From Pseudomonas putida (GTDB lineage: Bacteria > Pseudomonadota > Gammaproteobacteria > Pseudomonadales > Pseudomonadaceae), in contig NZ_CP113097.1 of NCBI RefSeq assembly GCF_026625125.1, forward strand, positions 4,202,001 to 4,266,000: 64,000 nucleotides of DNA, written 5' to 3'. Each line of letters begins with the position of its first letter. Positions within the stretch are counted from its first letter, which is position 1. Positions 1-9,215 of this stretch are shown here, piece by piece. A program made the translations under genes and the position numbers. Below the pieces are notes generated by a model. It worked only from the letters and a program-made list of their open reading frames with translations, was not told the origin of the DNA and did no database searches.

Positions 1-627
1 GGTGAAAGCGCCTTTCTCGTGGCCGAACAAAGTGGCCTCGAGCATGTTGTCCGGGATGGCCGCGCAGTTGATCGCGACAAATGGCTGCGCCGCACGCGGC
101 GACTGCTGGTGAATGTACCGCGCAAGCACTTCCTTGCCCGTGCCCGACTCACCCGAGATGAGCACGGTCGAATCGCTGCGCGCCACACGCGCGGCAAGCT
201 CCAGCAGTTGACGGCTGGCAGCTTCGCAGGCCACCGGCCCATCGTCCTCGGCCGCACTCAGGCGCCCGGCGGCATGACGCTCGACCAGGCTCAGCAGCGC
301 CTTGGGCTCGAAGGGTTTGACCAGGTAATCCACAGCGCCCTGGCGCATCGCCTCGACAGCGCGCTCCACGGCAGCGTGAGCAGTCATCAGCAGCACGGGC
401 AATTGCGGGTGCTGGCGGCGCAGGTGCGCCAGCAACTGATGCCCATCCATGCCCGGCATGTTCACGTCACTGATGACCAGGCTGTAGCCGTCGCTTTGCA
501 CCGCCTCCAACGCTTCTTCAGCGCTGCCCACAGCACGGTAGGCAAAACCGCCGATCTCCAGGGTATCGCCAAGCGCTTGGCGCAGTACCCGGTCATCCTC
601 GACCAACAACACCTTGATGAGCATCAT
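1..627 (-). CDS. fleR: FleR, sigma-54 response regulator (C-terminus cut by window edge)
   Basis: Partial NtrC-type response regulator. The first 209 codons are present; the rest lies left of base 1. Seen: a receiver domain with the acidic pair near the N-terminus and phosphoacceptor Asp54 in ISDVNMPG. A sigma-54 AAA+ domain follows, with Walker A GESGTGKE near residue 160, and the sequence stops inside the GAFTGA loop that contacts sigma-54. The ATG at 627 overlaps the fleS stop codon as ATGA, so the two are translationally coupled. In Pseudomonas FleR is phosphorylated by FleS and activates hook and basal-body genes; flgB and flgF in this window carry matching sigma-54 promoters. A second ATG follows directly (624), so the exact first codon is uncertain by one residue. 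Confidence 0.95.
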   Translation of the reverse strand, partial: MMLIKVLLVEDDRVLRQALGDTLEIGGFAYRAVGSAEEALEAVQSDGYSLVISDVNMPGMDGHQLLAHLRRQHPQLPVLLMTAHAAVERAVEAMRQGAVDYLVKPFEPKALLSLVERHAAGRLSAAEDDGPVACEAASRQLLELAARVARSDSTVLISGESGTGKEVLARYIHQQSPRAAQPFVAINCAAIPDNMLEATLFGHEKGAFT

Positions 628-1841
628 GCGACCTCCGCAGGCTGCCCGCCGATCAATGGCAACTCCACCCTCACACAGGTGCCGCGCCCGACCCTGGAGC
701 GCAGCTGCAACTTACCGTGGTGCGCCCGCACCACAGCCATGACCACGGCCAAGCCGAGCCCGGTGCCGGTAGCCTTGGTCGTGAGGAACGGCTCACCGAG
801 CCGCCCCAGGAGCTCGGCATCGATGCCACTGCCGGCATCACTGATGCACAGGTGCAGGGTGTGTTCGCGCCGATACAGGTGCACTTTGAGCCGCGCAGCG
901 CCAACGCTGGCCTGCAGAGCATTCTCGATCAGGTTGAGGATGGCGCCGACCAGGGTGTCGCGATTGCACAGCAACTCACCCAAGTGGCTGTCGCACTGCC
1001 AACGCACGGCATGGCCCTGGACATGAGGCTGGGCGGCTTGCTGCAAGGCCTGGAACAGGCCCTTTGGGCTCACCCGGTCACCCAGTGGCAGCTCGCCCCG
1101 GGCGAACACCAGCATGTCGCGCACCTGGTGTTCCAGTTCGTACAGACGCTCCCTGAGGCTGCCGGCGAAACGCCGGCGTGTCTCTGGCGCAAGCTCACGC
1201 TCGTCTTCGGCCAGGTGGCTGGCATAGAGCATGGCTGCCGACAGCGGTGTGCGTATCTGATGGGCCAGCGAAGCGACCATGCGCCCCAATGACGACAGGC
1301 GCTCATGGCGTGCCAACTGGTCCTGCAGGCGACGGGTTTCGGTCAGGTCATTGAGCAGCACCAACTGCCCTGGCTCGGCATCCAGCGAACGCGTGGCAAT
1401 GGACAAACGGCGGCCATCGCGCAGGGACACCTCATGCCCGTCATCCTTGCGCGGGGCGAAGCTGCGGGCGATCACCTGGCGCCATAACTGGCCGAGCAAG
1501 GGCTCACCCAACAGTTCGCAGGCCGCCGGATTGGCTTCGCGCACCAGGCCTTGGTCATCGATGACGATCACCCCGCCGGGCAGCAGGGCCAGCAGGTTCT
1601 GCAAGCGATTGGCCAGGCGCTCTTTCTCGTTCAGCTCGGCCATGCGCTGGGCGCCGACTACCGCCAGTTCACCCTTGAGCTCACTGACGCGGGCCTCGAG
1701 CATGCTGTAGGACTGGTTGAGCTGGGTGGAGACCTGGTCGAACAGGGCGAACGCCTGCTCCAGCCCCTGTCGACTCTCCTGTTCGACGGGGGTAGGCCCC
1801 TGCGGATCAGGGACTCGGGAAAAGTGGGCGGCCTGGGGCAT
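624..1841 (-). CDS. fleS: FleS, flagellar sensor histidine kinase
   Basis: Cytoplasmic two-component kinase of 405 residues with no membrane segment. An N-terminal helical stretch (about 20-75) is followed by a PAS domain (about 80-165), a HisKA domain with the phosphorylated His194 in [10 protein letters not shown], and an HATPase domain with N box (LIENALQAS), DAGSGI and GTGLGLA motifs. It pairs with FleR immediately downstream through an ATGA overlap. A sigma-54 promoter lies about 55 bases upstream, which fits the known control of fleSR by FleQ. Length and architecture match Pseudomonas FleS. Confidence 0.95.
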   Translation of the reverse strand: MPQAAHFSRVPDPQGPTPVEQESRQGLEQAFALFDQVSTQLNQSYSMLEARVSELKGELAVVGAQRMAELNEKERLANRLQNLLALLPGGVIVIDDQGLVREANPAACELLGEPLLGQLWRQVIARSFAPRKDDGHEVSLRDGRRLSIATRSLDAEPGQLVLLNDLTETRRLQDQLARHERLSSLGRMVASLAHQIRTPLSAAMLYASHLAEDERELAPETRRRFAGSLRERLYELEHQVRDMLVFARGELPLGDRVSPKGLFQALQQAAQPHVQGHAVRWQCDSHLGELLCNRDTLVGAILNLIENALQASVGAARLKVHLYRREHTLHLCISDAGSGIDAELLGRLGEPFLTTKATGTGLGLAVVMAVVRAHHGKLQLRSRVGRGTCVRVELPLIGGQPAEVA

Positions 1842-1894
1842 CGTGCTCTCTCGCGTGGCTGACCGTCATAAAAACGGTGTGATGCCAGCGGTGT

Positions 1895-1910
1895 AGCAAT
1901 AGCCGTGCCG
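1895..1910 (-). promoter_or_regulatory. Sigma-54 promoter of fleSR
   Basis: On the minus strand the -24 element CGGCACG and -12 element TTGCT keep the GG-N10-GC spacing. The predicted start near 1884 gives a leader of about 43 bases to the fleS ATG. Activation by FleQ is inferred from Pseudomonas biology. Confidence 0.8.
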
Positions 1911-1943
1911 GGGCTGGGGGTTTGTGCTGCCTGCTCGGGCCCT

Positions 1944-2062
1944 ATCGCCGGCAAGCCGGCTCCCACCGCGACCGCGCAGTTCTTCAGGCCCGCGCTTTAC
2001 CTGTGCAAGCAAAATTTCTTAAAGCCGGCCCACATCCAAGTGGGAGCCGGCTTGCCGGCGAT
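1944..2062. repeat. Inverted pair of REP elements between fleS and fleQ
   Basis: The 23-base core atcgccggcaagccggctcc... at 1944-1966 recurs as its exact reverse complement at 2040-2062. Each copy is itself dyadic (gccggc/gccggc). The same core occurs near 37.5 and 45.7 kb. This is the typical Pseudomonas REP arrangement in a convergent pair. It sits downstream of fleQ and upstream of the fleS promoter, so it may also act as a 3' hairpin for the fleQ transcript. Confidence 0.85.
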
Positions 2063-2081
2063 AGTGGCGGTACAGGCGAAG

Positions 2082-3557
<1,476 letters not shown>

Positions 3558-3607
3558 GCAATAGCAACTTCCCTAGTCATATCGGCGCCCGAAGGCGTGC
3601 GCGACAT

Positions 3608-3642
3608 CATTCAGACTGAATGGTCAGTGTTCGGACGTCTGA
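3608..3642. promoter_or_regulatory. Dyad symmetry in the fleQ leader
   Basis: An odd palindrome with 7-base arms (cattcag, a, ctgaatg) lies at 3608-3622. Its inner half tcagac recurs inverted as gtctga at 3637-3642. Both lie between the predicted start (about 3653) and the fleQ ATG, so they could be an operator or an mRNA hairpin. No binding protein is known to me. Confidence 0.4.
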
Positions 3643-3660
3643 AATTCGAAAACAGCCACT

Positions 3661-3689
3661 AGTAAAGTCAAAAAAAAGTATGCAGTCAA
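3661..3689 (-). promoter_or_regulatory. Sigma-70-like promoter of fleQ
   Basis: On the minus strand TTGACT (-35) and TTTACT (-10) are separated by exactly 17 bases that include a run of eight T. The predicted start near 3653 gives a leader of about 95 bases. FleQ is known to be made from a non-sigma-54 promoter, which agrees. Confidence 0.55.
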
Positions 3690-3722
3690 ATTAATGGCGC
3701 ACGGCTTTTAGGACATCTGTGG

Positions 3723-4019
3723 TCAAGTGAACAGATGGTATACCTTGGCGGCACTTTTCGCCTGACGGATTTGCGTCATCTCATCGACTATAGATTGACG
3801 TTCACCGCTTGCAACATCAATTAACTGCCCGTAGACCGCCAGTAGGCCCTCAAGACTTGAGCGTACCGCGTCTTCATTGCTGAGCGCTTCGGCCAGAACC
3901 TCCTCGATACAAAGACGACACTTCAGGTCAAGCTCCCCTACCGCTTCCCAGTCACGACTGGCCAACGCAGCAAGCAACGCGCTGCGGGTCCGCTCGATAC
4001 CCTCGATCACCTTACTCAT
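3723..4019 (-). CDS. fliT: FliT-like flagellar export chaperone
   Basis: Small helical protein of 98 residues directly downstream of fliS (13-base gap). It is rich in Leu, Ala and Glu with no membrane segment. FliT proteins bind the filament cap FliD and hold it for export; sequence conservation in this family is poor, so the call rests on size, helical composition and position after fliD-fliS. It is probably transcribed with fliS from the sigma-28 promoter at 4466-4492. The known alternative is to leave it as a conserved flagellar-locus protein. Confidence 0.75.
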   Translation of the reverse strand: MSKVIEGIERTRSALLAALASRDWEAVGELDLKCRLCIEEVLAEALSNEDAVRSSLEGLLAVYGQLIDVASGERQSIVDEMTQIRQAKSAAKVYHLFT

Positions 4020-4032
4020 GAAACCTCCCGGG

Positions 4033-4428
4033 TCAGGGAACCATCGACTGCGGAGCGATGGCGTCCCAGCCTTCCTTGACAGTGCTCAGCAAGTCCCTGA
4101 CCTCATCCAGAATCGCCGGATCATTCTGGATATTGGCCTCACTCAGACGGCGAGTCATATACAGGTAGAGACCATCGAGACGAATGAGCTCGTCGGTCAT
4201 GTTGTCACGATCCAAACCTTCGCGCAGGCCACCAATGATGCCAATAGCCTTGCCGATCGCGATGCCTTTGCCGGCGATATCCTTGCGCTGCATCGCGCCG
4301 CTGGCCTGGGCAATACGGTCCAGACCACCTTCCATCAGCATCTGCACCAGGCGATGCGGGCTCGCTTCGGAGGTCTGCGCCTGGGCGCCAATCTTCTGGT
4401 ACTGCCGAAGGGCTAACATTGGATTCAT
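4033..4428 (-). CDS. fliS: FliS, flagellin export chaperone
   Basis: Protein of 131 residues with the family's N-terminal pattern (RQYQKIGAQAQT, then SPHRLVQMLMEG). FliS binds the C-terminus of flagellin in the cytoplasm and prevents early polymerisation before export. The length is normal for the family. It follows fliD but is separated from it by a terminator and has its own sigma-28 promoter, so fliS-fliT can be made in step with flagellin. Confidence 0.96.
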   Translation of the reverse strand: MNPMLALRQYQKIGAQAQTSEASPHRLVQMLMEGGLDRIAQASGAMQRKDIAGKGIAIGKAIGIIGGLREGLDRDNMTDELIRLDGLYLYMTRRLSEANIQNDPAILDEVRDLLSTVKEGWDAIAPQSMVP

Positions 4429-4465
4429 GGGTACCTCGTCACCGCAGGGTTGCTGTATGACCGGG

Positions 4466-4492
4466 CTATCGGCGCGGCGTCAAAAAACTTTA
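4466..4492 (-). promoter_or_regulatory. Sigma-28 (FliA) promoter of fliS-fliT
   Basis: Minus strand: TAAAGTTT, 11-base spacer, GCCGATAG. This matches the FliA consensus (TAAAGTTT-N11-GCCGATAA) at all but the last base. The expected start near 4459 leaves a leader of about 30 bases before the fliS ATG. Confidence 0.88.
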
Positions 4493-4502
4493 GGAAGAAT
4501 AC

Positions 4503-4537
4503 AAAAATGCCCGACTGAGCGTCACGCCTCGTCGGGC
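4503..4537 (-). terminator. Intrinsic terminator after fliD
   Basis: Stem GCCCGAC/GTCGGGC (4509-4515 with 4531-4537); on the minus strand it is followed by ATTTTT (4503-4508). On the plus strand the stem is also followed by TTTT, so it may work both ways. Confidence 0.75.
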
Positions 4538-4628
4538 TTTTGGCGTTTGTTTGTCTTGCGTAAATCGTAGCACGGGCGCGGCATCGCACAGCGTGATGCC
4601 GCAGACCTGCCATGTAGCCCATGGCCGA

Positions 4629-6044
4629 TCAGGAGTTCTTCTGCTGTGCTGCCATCGCTTCAAAGATGGAAACGACACTGTCGCGCTGAGCATTGAGTTG
4701 CCCGACCAAGGTGTCCATGGTGTTGTACTTCTTGGTCAATGACGCCTCCAGGTCCTTGATGCGGGCATCCAAAGAGCTCTGCTCCATGGTCAGGCTTTTC
4801 TTGGCAACCTCAAGCGACTTGTTGCGCTCATCCAGCACACCACCAGACGCGGAGAACGGCTCCATGGTCTTGACCATGCGATCGAGCAAGCCGCCGTCGC
4901 CATTGAACAGGTTCTGCACCTCGCCACCAAGCTTCTGATCATTGATCGCCTTGGTGAACTTGGTGCTGTCGAACTCCAGCAGGCCGCTACTCTGAGCGGT
5001 ATTGATCCCCAACTGCGAAAGTACCGTCAATTGCCCCGAACCACCGGTACCGGAGACCACCAGCTCATTACGCATGGCCGACAGCATGCTGCGCACTGCC
5101 GGGTCACCCGACAGAGCCGGAGTGTTCCAGCTGCCGTCTGCCGCCTTGGTCGACACACTCACACTGTTTATCGTATTCACCAACGCGTTATAGGCATCGA
5201 CGAACGACTGCACCGACTTTTTCAGGCCCTCAGTGTTGGCAGCCACGGTGACGCTGACCGGGCTGAGCGTTTCGGTCTTGGACAGCAGCTCGAAAGTCAT
5301 GCCACTGATCGCGTTATCGACCTTGTTCGACTTGCTGGTGAGCTTCATGCCATCGATATCGAACTCGGCATCTTTTGCGACATCGCCAATACGGCCAGCA
5401 CCACCCGCGTCGGTCATCTGCGTTGTCGGGTCGATGGTCAAATCAGCGATTCCCGAGGTAGAGATATCCGAACCTTCGCCCATGGTTTCGGAGCTCAACA
5501 CCAACCGCGAACCGGTACCGTCGTTAACGATGTTGGCGGTGAAGCCCTTGCCACCCGCCTGGGCGTTGATCGCATCACGCGCCTGCTGCAGCGTAGCGTT
5601 GGCCGGAATGGTCACATCTAAGTCGACGCTATTCTGGGTGATGGTCAACGTACCGCCACTGGCGGAAACGACCGAGCTACTGTCGGTGAAGCGCTGACTG
5701 GCTACGCGCGACGCCGTGGCCAGCTGCGTAACCTGGATCGAGTAGCTCCCGTTGACCGCCGCACTGCCGGCAGTGGCCTTGACGTACTTGTCGTTGGAGG
5801 AGGCTGCCGTGGACCCGAGAAACGCAGGGTTGGCACTGTCGTTAAGCTTCTCCAGCGCCGTCTTGTAGGCGGTCAACGCACTTTTGAGGCTACCCACCGC
5901 CGAAATCGATGCGGTGTTCGCCGACGTGCGGCGGTCGAGCTGGCTCTGCTTGGGAGTCTTTTCGGCATCAACCAGGGCCTTCACAATGGCCGAGGTATCG
6001 AGACCGGAACCCAGCCCCAAACTCGGTAGAATTGGACTTGCCAT
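4629..6044 (-). CDS. fliD: FliD, filament cap protein (HAP2)
   Basis: Cap protein of 471 residues that sits at the filament tip and guides flagellin assembly; in Pseudomonas it is also a mucin adhesin. The N-terminal signature LGLGSGLDTSAIV and the C-terminal coiled segment (SLDARIKDLEASLTKKY) are clear. The start chosen is the ATG at 6044 because GGAGG lies 5 bases upstream; a reading-frame extension of 15 codons to 6089 has no such site. It follows flaG by 82 bases with no obvious separate promoter. The fliD transcript ends at the terminator near 4.5 kb. Confidence 0.96.
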   Translation of the reverse strand: MASPILPSLGLGSGLDTSAIVKALVDAEKTPKQSQLDRRTSANTASISAVGSLKSALTAYKTALEKLNDSANPAFLGSTAASSNDKYVKATAGSAAVNGSYSIQVTQLATASRVASQRFTDSSSVVSASGGTLTITQNSVDLDVTIPANATLQQARDAINAQAGGKGFTANIVNDGTGSRLVLSSETMGEGSDISTSGIADLTIDPTTQMTDAGGAGRIGDVAKDAEFDIDGMKLTSKSNKVDNAISGMTFELLSKTETLSPVSVTVAANTEGLKKSVQSFVDAYNALVNTINSVSVSTKAADGSWNTPALSGDPAVRSMLSAMRNELVVSGTGGSGQLTVLSQLGINTAQSSGLLEFDSTKFTKAINDQKLGGEVQNLFNGDGGLLDRMVKTMEPFSASGGVLDERNKSLEVAKKSLTMEQSSLDARIKDLEASLTKKYNTMDTLVGQLNAQRDSVVSIFEAMAAQQKNS

Positions 6045-6126
6045 TACATCCTCCTTACTGGTTAACGCCCAAACGCAGAGTTTCCTCATCAGCGCCGGCG
6101 TAACAATTCAACTGACCGACCAGCTT

Positions 6127-6480
6127 TCAGGCTTTCTCATCGAAGAGCAGACTGTTGAAATCTTGCAGGCTTCGGGCCAGTTCGAGCGCTGTTTCCGACG
6201 GGATCTGACGGATCACCTCACCGCTATCGCGGGCAACGACCTTGACGACCCACCTTCCGGTGGAATCATCCACCGAAAATTCCAGGTTGCGCTGCAACGA
6301 CTGGACAAAATCTTGAATTTCCTTGACGGCCGAATGTAACTCGGCCTCGCTCTTGGGAGCGTCTTGCTGCAATGTCTTGCGCAACTGACCTGAAACCTTG
6401 TCAGCAGCTGTATTGTGCTCGGTGTTGCCAACCAGCGACGACACCGGATACGACGGGCTTGACTTGACGCTTATGTCCAT
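6127..6480 (-). CDS. flaG: FlaG-like flagellar protein
   Basis: Protein of 117 residues. A disordered N-terminal half is followed by the conserved FlaG domain (QSLQRNLEFSVDDSTGRWVV, then SGEVIRQIPSE). FlaG in Pseudomonas, Vibrio and Aeromonas affects filament length; its place in the structure is not settled. It lies between fliC and fliD. A terminator precedes it, so its transcript is probably read-through from fliC. AAGGTGAT about 6 bases before the ATG is a good ribosome binding site. Confidence 0.9.
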   Translation of the reverse strand: MDISVKSSPSYPVSSLVGNTEHNTAADKVSGQLRKTLQQDAPKSEAELHSAVKEIQDFVQSLQRNLEFSVDDSTGRWVVKVVARDSGEVIRQIPSETALELARSLQDFNSLLFDEKA

Positions 6481-6495
6481 CGCACATCACCTTTA

Positions 6496-6534
6496 AAAAG
6501 TAAAAAGCGAGAGAGCGCATGAGCACTCCCTCGC
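6496..6534 (-). terminator. Intrinsic terminator between fliC and flaG
   Basis: A 12-bp stem (6507-6518 with 6523-6534, two G-U pairs, 4-base loop) is followed on the minus strand by TTTTTACTTTTT. It should cut most fliC transcripts before flaG-fliD. Confidence 0.88.
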
Positions 6535-6551
6535 CAAACTTCATCGCGCTA

Positions 6552-7406
6552 TTACTGAAGCAGTTTCAGTACGGCGGATGGCAGCTGGTTAGCCTGAGCC
6601 AGAACAGAGGTCGAAGCTTGCTGCAGGGTCTGCTGCTTGGTCAGCTGAGCGGTTTCTGCGGCGAAGTCGGTGTCCTGAACTCGGCCCATGGCGGCAGCCG
6701 AGTTTTCGTTCATGCTTTGCAGGTTGTTGATGGTCGACTGGAAGCGGTTCTGGATAGCACCCAGGTCCGACTTCTTGGTGTCAACGGTCTGCAGAGCAGC
6801 GTCGATCGCGGTAATGGCGGCGTCGACGGAGGTGTGAACGGCGGAGTCGGAAGTACCCGAGATCGCCAGGGTGCCAGTGCCGACAGCCAGGGTCGAAGCA
6901 GCGAACGAGGAAGTCATCGAAACGCTCAGGATCTGGCTGGTACCAGTCATCGCGCCAACCTGGAACTCCATGGTGCCAGCGGTGCCGTTCAGCAGTTGCT
7001 TGCTGGTACCGAAGGTGGTGGAGGTCGCGATACGAGTGATCTCGTCGGACTTGGCCGCGAATTCTTTGTTCAGAGCAGCGCGTTCAGTGGTGCCGTTGGA
7101 GTCGTTACGTGCCTGCAGAGCCAGTTCACGCATACGCTGCAGGATGTTGGTGATTTCCGACAGCGCGCCTTCAGCGGTCTGGGTGATCGAGTTACCGTCG
7201 TTGGCGTTCTTGATGGCAACGGTGGTACCGGTAACCATGGTCTGCAGCTTGTTGGCGATCTGCTGACCAGCAGCATCGTCTTTAGCGCTGTTGATACGCA
7301 GGCCGGAAGACAGGCGAGTCATCGAAGTGCTCAGCGCGTCGGAAGCTTTGTTCAGGTTCTTCTGCACGCCCAGCGAAGTGGTGTTGGTGTTTACGGTTAA
7401 AGCCAT
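6552..7406 (-). CDS. fliC: Flagellin, filament subunit
   Basis: Flagellin of 284 residues, at the short end of the family. The conserved N-terminal D0/D1 (MALTVNTNTTSLGVQKNL, RLSSGLRINSAKDDAAG) and C-terminal D1/D0 (QANQLPSAVLKLLQ) are intact; the central part (about 145-205) is short and rich in Ser and Thr (SVSMTSSFAAST, GTSDSAVHTS). That makes it a likely acceptor for the O-linked glycans encoded in the adjacent island. A sigma-28 promoter lies upstream with a leader of about 75 bases, and a terminator follows. Confidence 0.98.
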   Translation of the reverse strand: MALTVNTNTTSLGVQKNLNKASDALSTSMTRLSSGLRINSAKDDAAGQQIANKLQTMVTGTTVAIKNANDGNSITQTAEGALSEITNILQRMRELALQARNDSNGTTERAALNKEFAAKSDEITRIATSTTFGTSKQLLNGTAGTMEFQVGAMTGTSQILSVSMTSSFAASTLAVGTGTLAISGTSDSAVHTSVDAAITAIDAALQTVDTKKSDLGAIQNRFQSTINNLQSMNENSAAAMGRVQDTDFAAETAQLTKQQTLQQASTSVLAQANQLPSAVLKLLQ

Positions 7407-7486
7407 GACGAATTCCTCGTTGGATGGATACTGCGGCTTCCGGCCCTGGCGTCCGCCGGGTGTGGCCTAGAGAACCTTCGTAATGG

Positions 7487-7513
7487 TTATCGTCGGGTTT
7501 GCAAGTTGCTTTA
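7487..7513 (-). promoter_or_regulatory. Sigma-28 (FliA) promoter of fliC
   Basis: Minus strand: TAAAGCAA, 11-base spacer, GACGATAA. The core TAAA and the CGATAA are intact. The predicted start is near 7480. Confidence 0.88.
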
Positions 7514-7603
7514 GGGCTTTTCCAAAAAAAAATGCCATCACCACGCCACCCCCTTACAAACCGGGCTTTGCAGCCCTGCCGTGCGATATTTTCGCCAACC
7601 ACA

Positions 7604-7625
7604 GAGTGTGATACAGATCACATTT
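7604..7625. promoter_or_regulatory. Crp/Vfr-type binding site upstream of fliC
   Basis: TGTGA-TACAGA-TCACA at 7607-7622 is a perfect match to the two half-sites of the Crp family; flanking AAA on one side extends it. It lies about 135 bases upstream of the predicted fliC start and just downstream of the neighbouring stop codon. Which gene it controls is not shown. Confidence 0.7.
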
Positions 7626-7873
7626 CAGCGCGACGCCGCCTGCTCGATCAGATGCAGCAGCTCATATTCGAGGTAATCGGCCAGCGCCAGCCAGTCCTGG
7701 CGCTGCTGGGCATCGAGCATGGCCTGCATGACCACCGCCCCCGCTTTTGGATCGACCTGCGGCAATACCTCATCGAACAGCTCGACCATACGCAACGCCG
7801 CCTCCACATCCCGCCCAAGGCGTAACAGCGCGGCGCATTCGCGGGCCGCGCGCCCTTGATCGGCAGCATTCAT
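7625..7873 (-). CDS. Conserved 82-residue protein coupled to the Maf gene
   Basis: I do not recognise a named family. It is acidic, strongly helical, with no signal peptide and no cysteine pair (LLRLGRDVEAALRMVELFDE, LADYLEYELLHLIEQ). Its ATG overlaps the stop of the upstream transferase gene as ATGA, so the two are translationally coupled. Position between the transferase and fliC suggests a helper for flagellin or for its glycosylation, but this is inference from context only. Confidence 0.75.
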   Translation of the reverse strand: MNAADQGRAARECAALLRLGRDVEAALRMVELFDEVLPQVDPKAGAVVMQAMLDAQQRQDWLALADYLEYELLHLIEQAASR

Positions 7874-9162
7874 GAACAGAACTCCGGATCGAAAGTGGTG
7901 CCGGCGATGTGCGCGCCGGCACGACTGGTGTTGTGGAACCGCACCTGGGGATGGCGCGCAATGAACCGCTCAAGCTCGATCAGGTAACTGCGGAAATTGA
8001 GCTGGGTACGCGCCCGCTGGCCATGGCCATCCAGCACCCAGTGCTGCGCCGCCGCAATCGCCGGGCCGAGTACGCCATCGTCCCAGCCTGTGTGGGTGCG
8101 ACCACCCGGGAAGGCGAAATCAGCGCCGAAAAACGTAATGCGCACGGCCCCCATCTTCACAGCCAGGTCCGTAGCAGGGTGAATCACGCTTCCCCCAACG
8201 AACAACTCGGCGCGCGGTATGGCTTGGCGCACCTGTGCATACAGCGCACTGCCGGAATAGGCTGTGTAGCGTGGCCCACGCCAATTACCGAGCAGCTCGA
8301 CGTCCAGCATCGGCATGTAGACCAGAGTGGTCGCAGCCGAGTCTTGCGGCGGCAAGTGATGGAGGCGGATTTTATGGTCGACACTGACCACGATGTCAGG
8401 CTGGATTCCGGCGCGCAGCAGGGGGATATAAGCGGTGTCGACGCAGATGAACAGTGGCCGCTCGGCCTGAGCGCGCACCCTTGCCAACGCAGGCAGGTGC
8501 CCGGCCAAGGTTGGCCCGGTGGCAATCACATAGCAGTCACGCCCGGCCTGGCTACCGAACAGCGTGGCCACATCGGGGTCGAGACGCAGCAATGGCAAAC
8601 TGTCTTCGAGCAGCTTCTGCAAGCGCGGGTCGGCCACATCGAAAGCGCGATTGCTGTCTGCCAGGTGGGCCTCGCTGATCAGACGGTCGCGCACCTTCGC
8701 ATTGAAGTCATCGGCCAGCACCCGTTCGGAAGGCAAGGCGAAGAACGGCAAGGCGATTTCCGCGCTGTCGCCGGCATAGGCCAGTTCGACGCGCGGGTCG
8801 GCAAGCCAGTCGGACTGATCCAGCAGTTGCAGCACCAGCTGGAACAGTGCGCCATTGAGCAGGTACACCTGCAACCGCACGAGCCCAGGCCGCTCCAGCA
8901 GCACACGCTGCAAGTCACCCAGCCCACTGCCATAGAGATGAAGAGTGGAACTGTCTTCAGGCAGGCTCGCGGCCTGCAGGCGAGCCTCGGCAATACGATC
9001 GTGACGACTTGTGAGCTGGATGCCACACACGCTCAGGGTAGACCCCAGCCCCTCCACCAGCTCGACCTCGAGCGCACTACACGCCTCGCCTTGCAGGCGC
9101 TCGTACAGTGCCGGCCAGCGGGCCTGCAGCACTTCAGCGTTACGCTGGAAAAACTCGCTCAT
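7870..9162 (-). CDS. Maf-type (DUF115) flagellin glycosyltransferase
   Basis: Protein of 430 residues with a central DUF115/MptE-like domain (about 160-400; GRDCYVIATGPTLAGHLPAL, then CVDTAYIPLLRAGI). Motility accessory factors of this family transfer pseudaminic or related nonulosonic acids to Ser/Thr of flagellin in the cytoplasm in Campylobacter, Helicobacter and Aeromonas. A complete pseudaminic acid pathway lies just upstream, so this is the best candidate for the transferase. It is shorter than the Campylobacter Maf proteins (about 600-650 residues). The acceptor and donor are not shown by sequence. Confidence 0.82.
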   Translation of the reverse strand: MSEFFQRNAEVLQARWPALYERLQGEACSALEVELVEGLGSTLSVCGIQLTSRHDRIAEARLQAASLPEDSSTLHLYGSGLGDLQRVLLERPGLVRLQVYLLNGALFQLVLQLLDQSDWLADPRVELAYAGDSAEIALPFFALPSERVLADDFNAKVRDRLISEAHLADSNRAFDVADPRLQKLLEDSLPLLRLDPDVATLFGSQAGRDCYVIATGPTLAGHLPALARVRAQAERPLFICVDTAYIPLLRAGIQPDIVVSVDHKIRLHHLPPQDSAATTLVYMPMLDVELLGNWRGPRYTAYSGSALYAQVRQAIPRAELFVGGSVIHPATDLAVKMGAVRITFFGADFAFPGGRTHTGWDDGVLGPAIAAAQHWVLDGHGQRARTQLNFRSYLIELERFIARHPQVRFHNTSRAGAHIAGTTFDPEFCS

Positions 9163-9215
9163 GGGTTGAGCTTCCCTTACCTGCGAAACACCGAAGAGTA
9201 CCCGACTGGCAGCGC

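Noticed and set aside
7521..7580. Terminator before the fliC promoter
   Set aside because: A run of nine T and a small gggct/agccc hairpin are present but about 30 bases apart, so they do not form one terminator.
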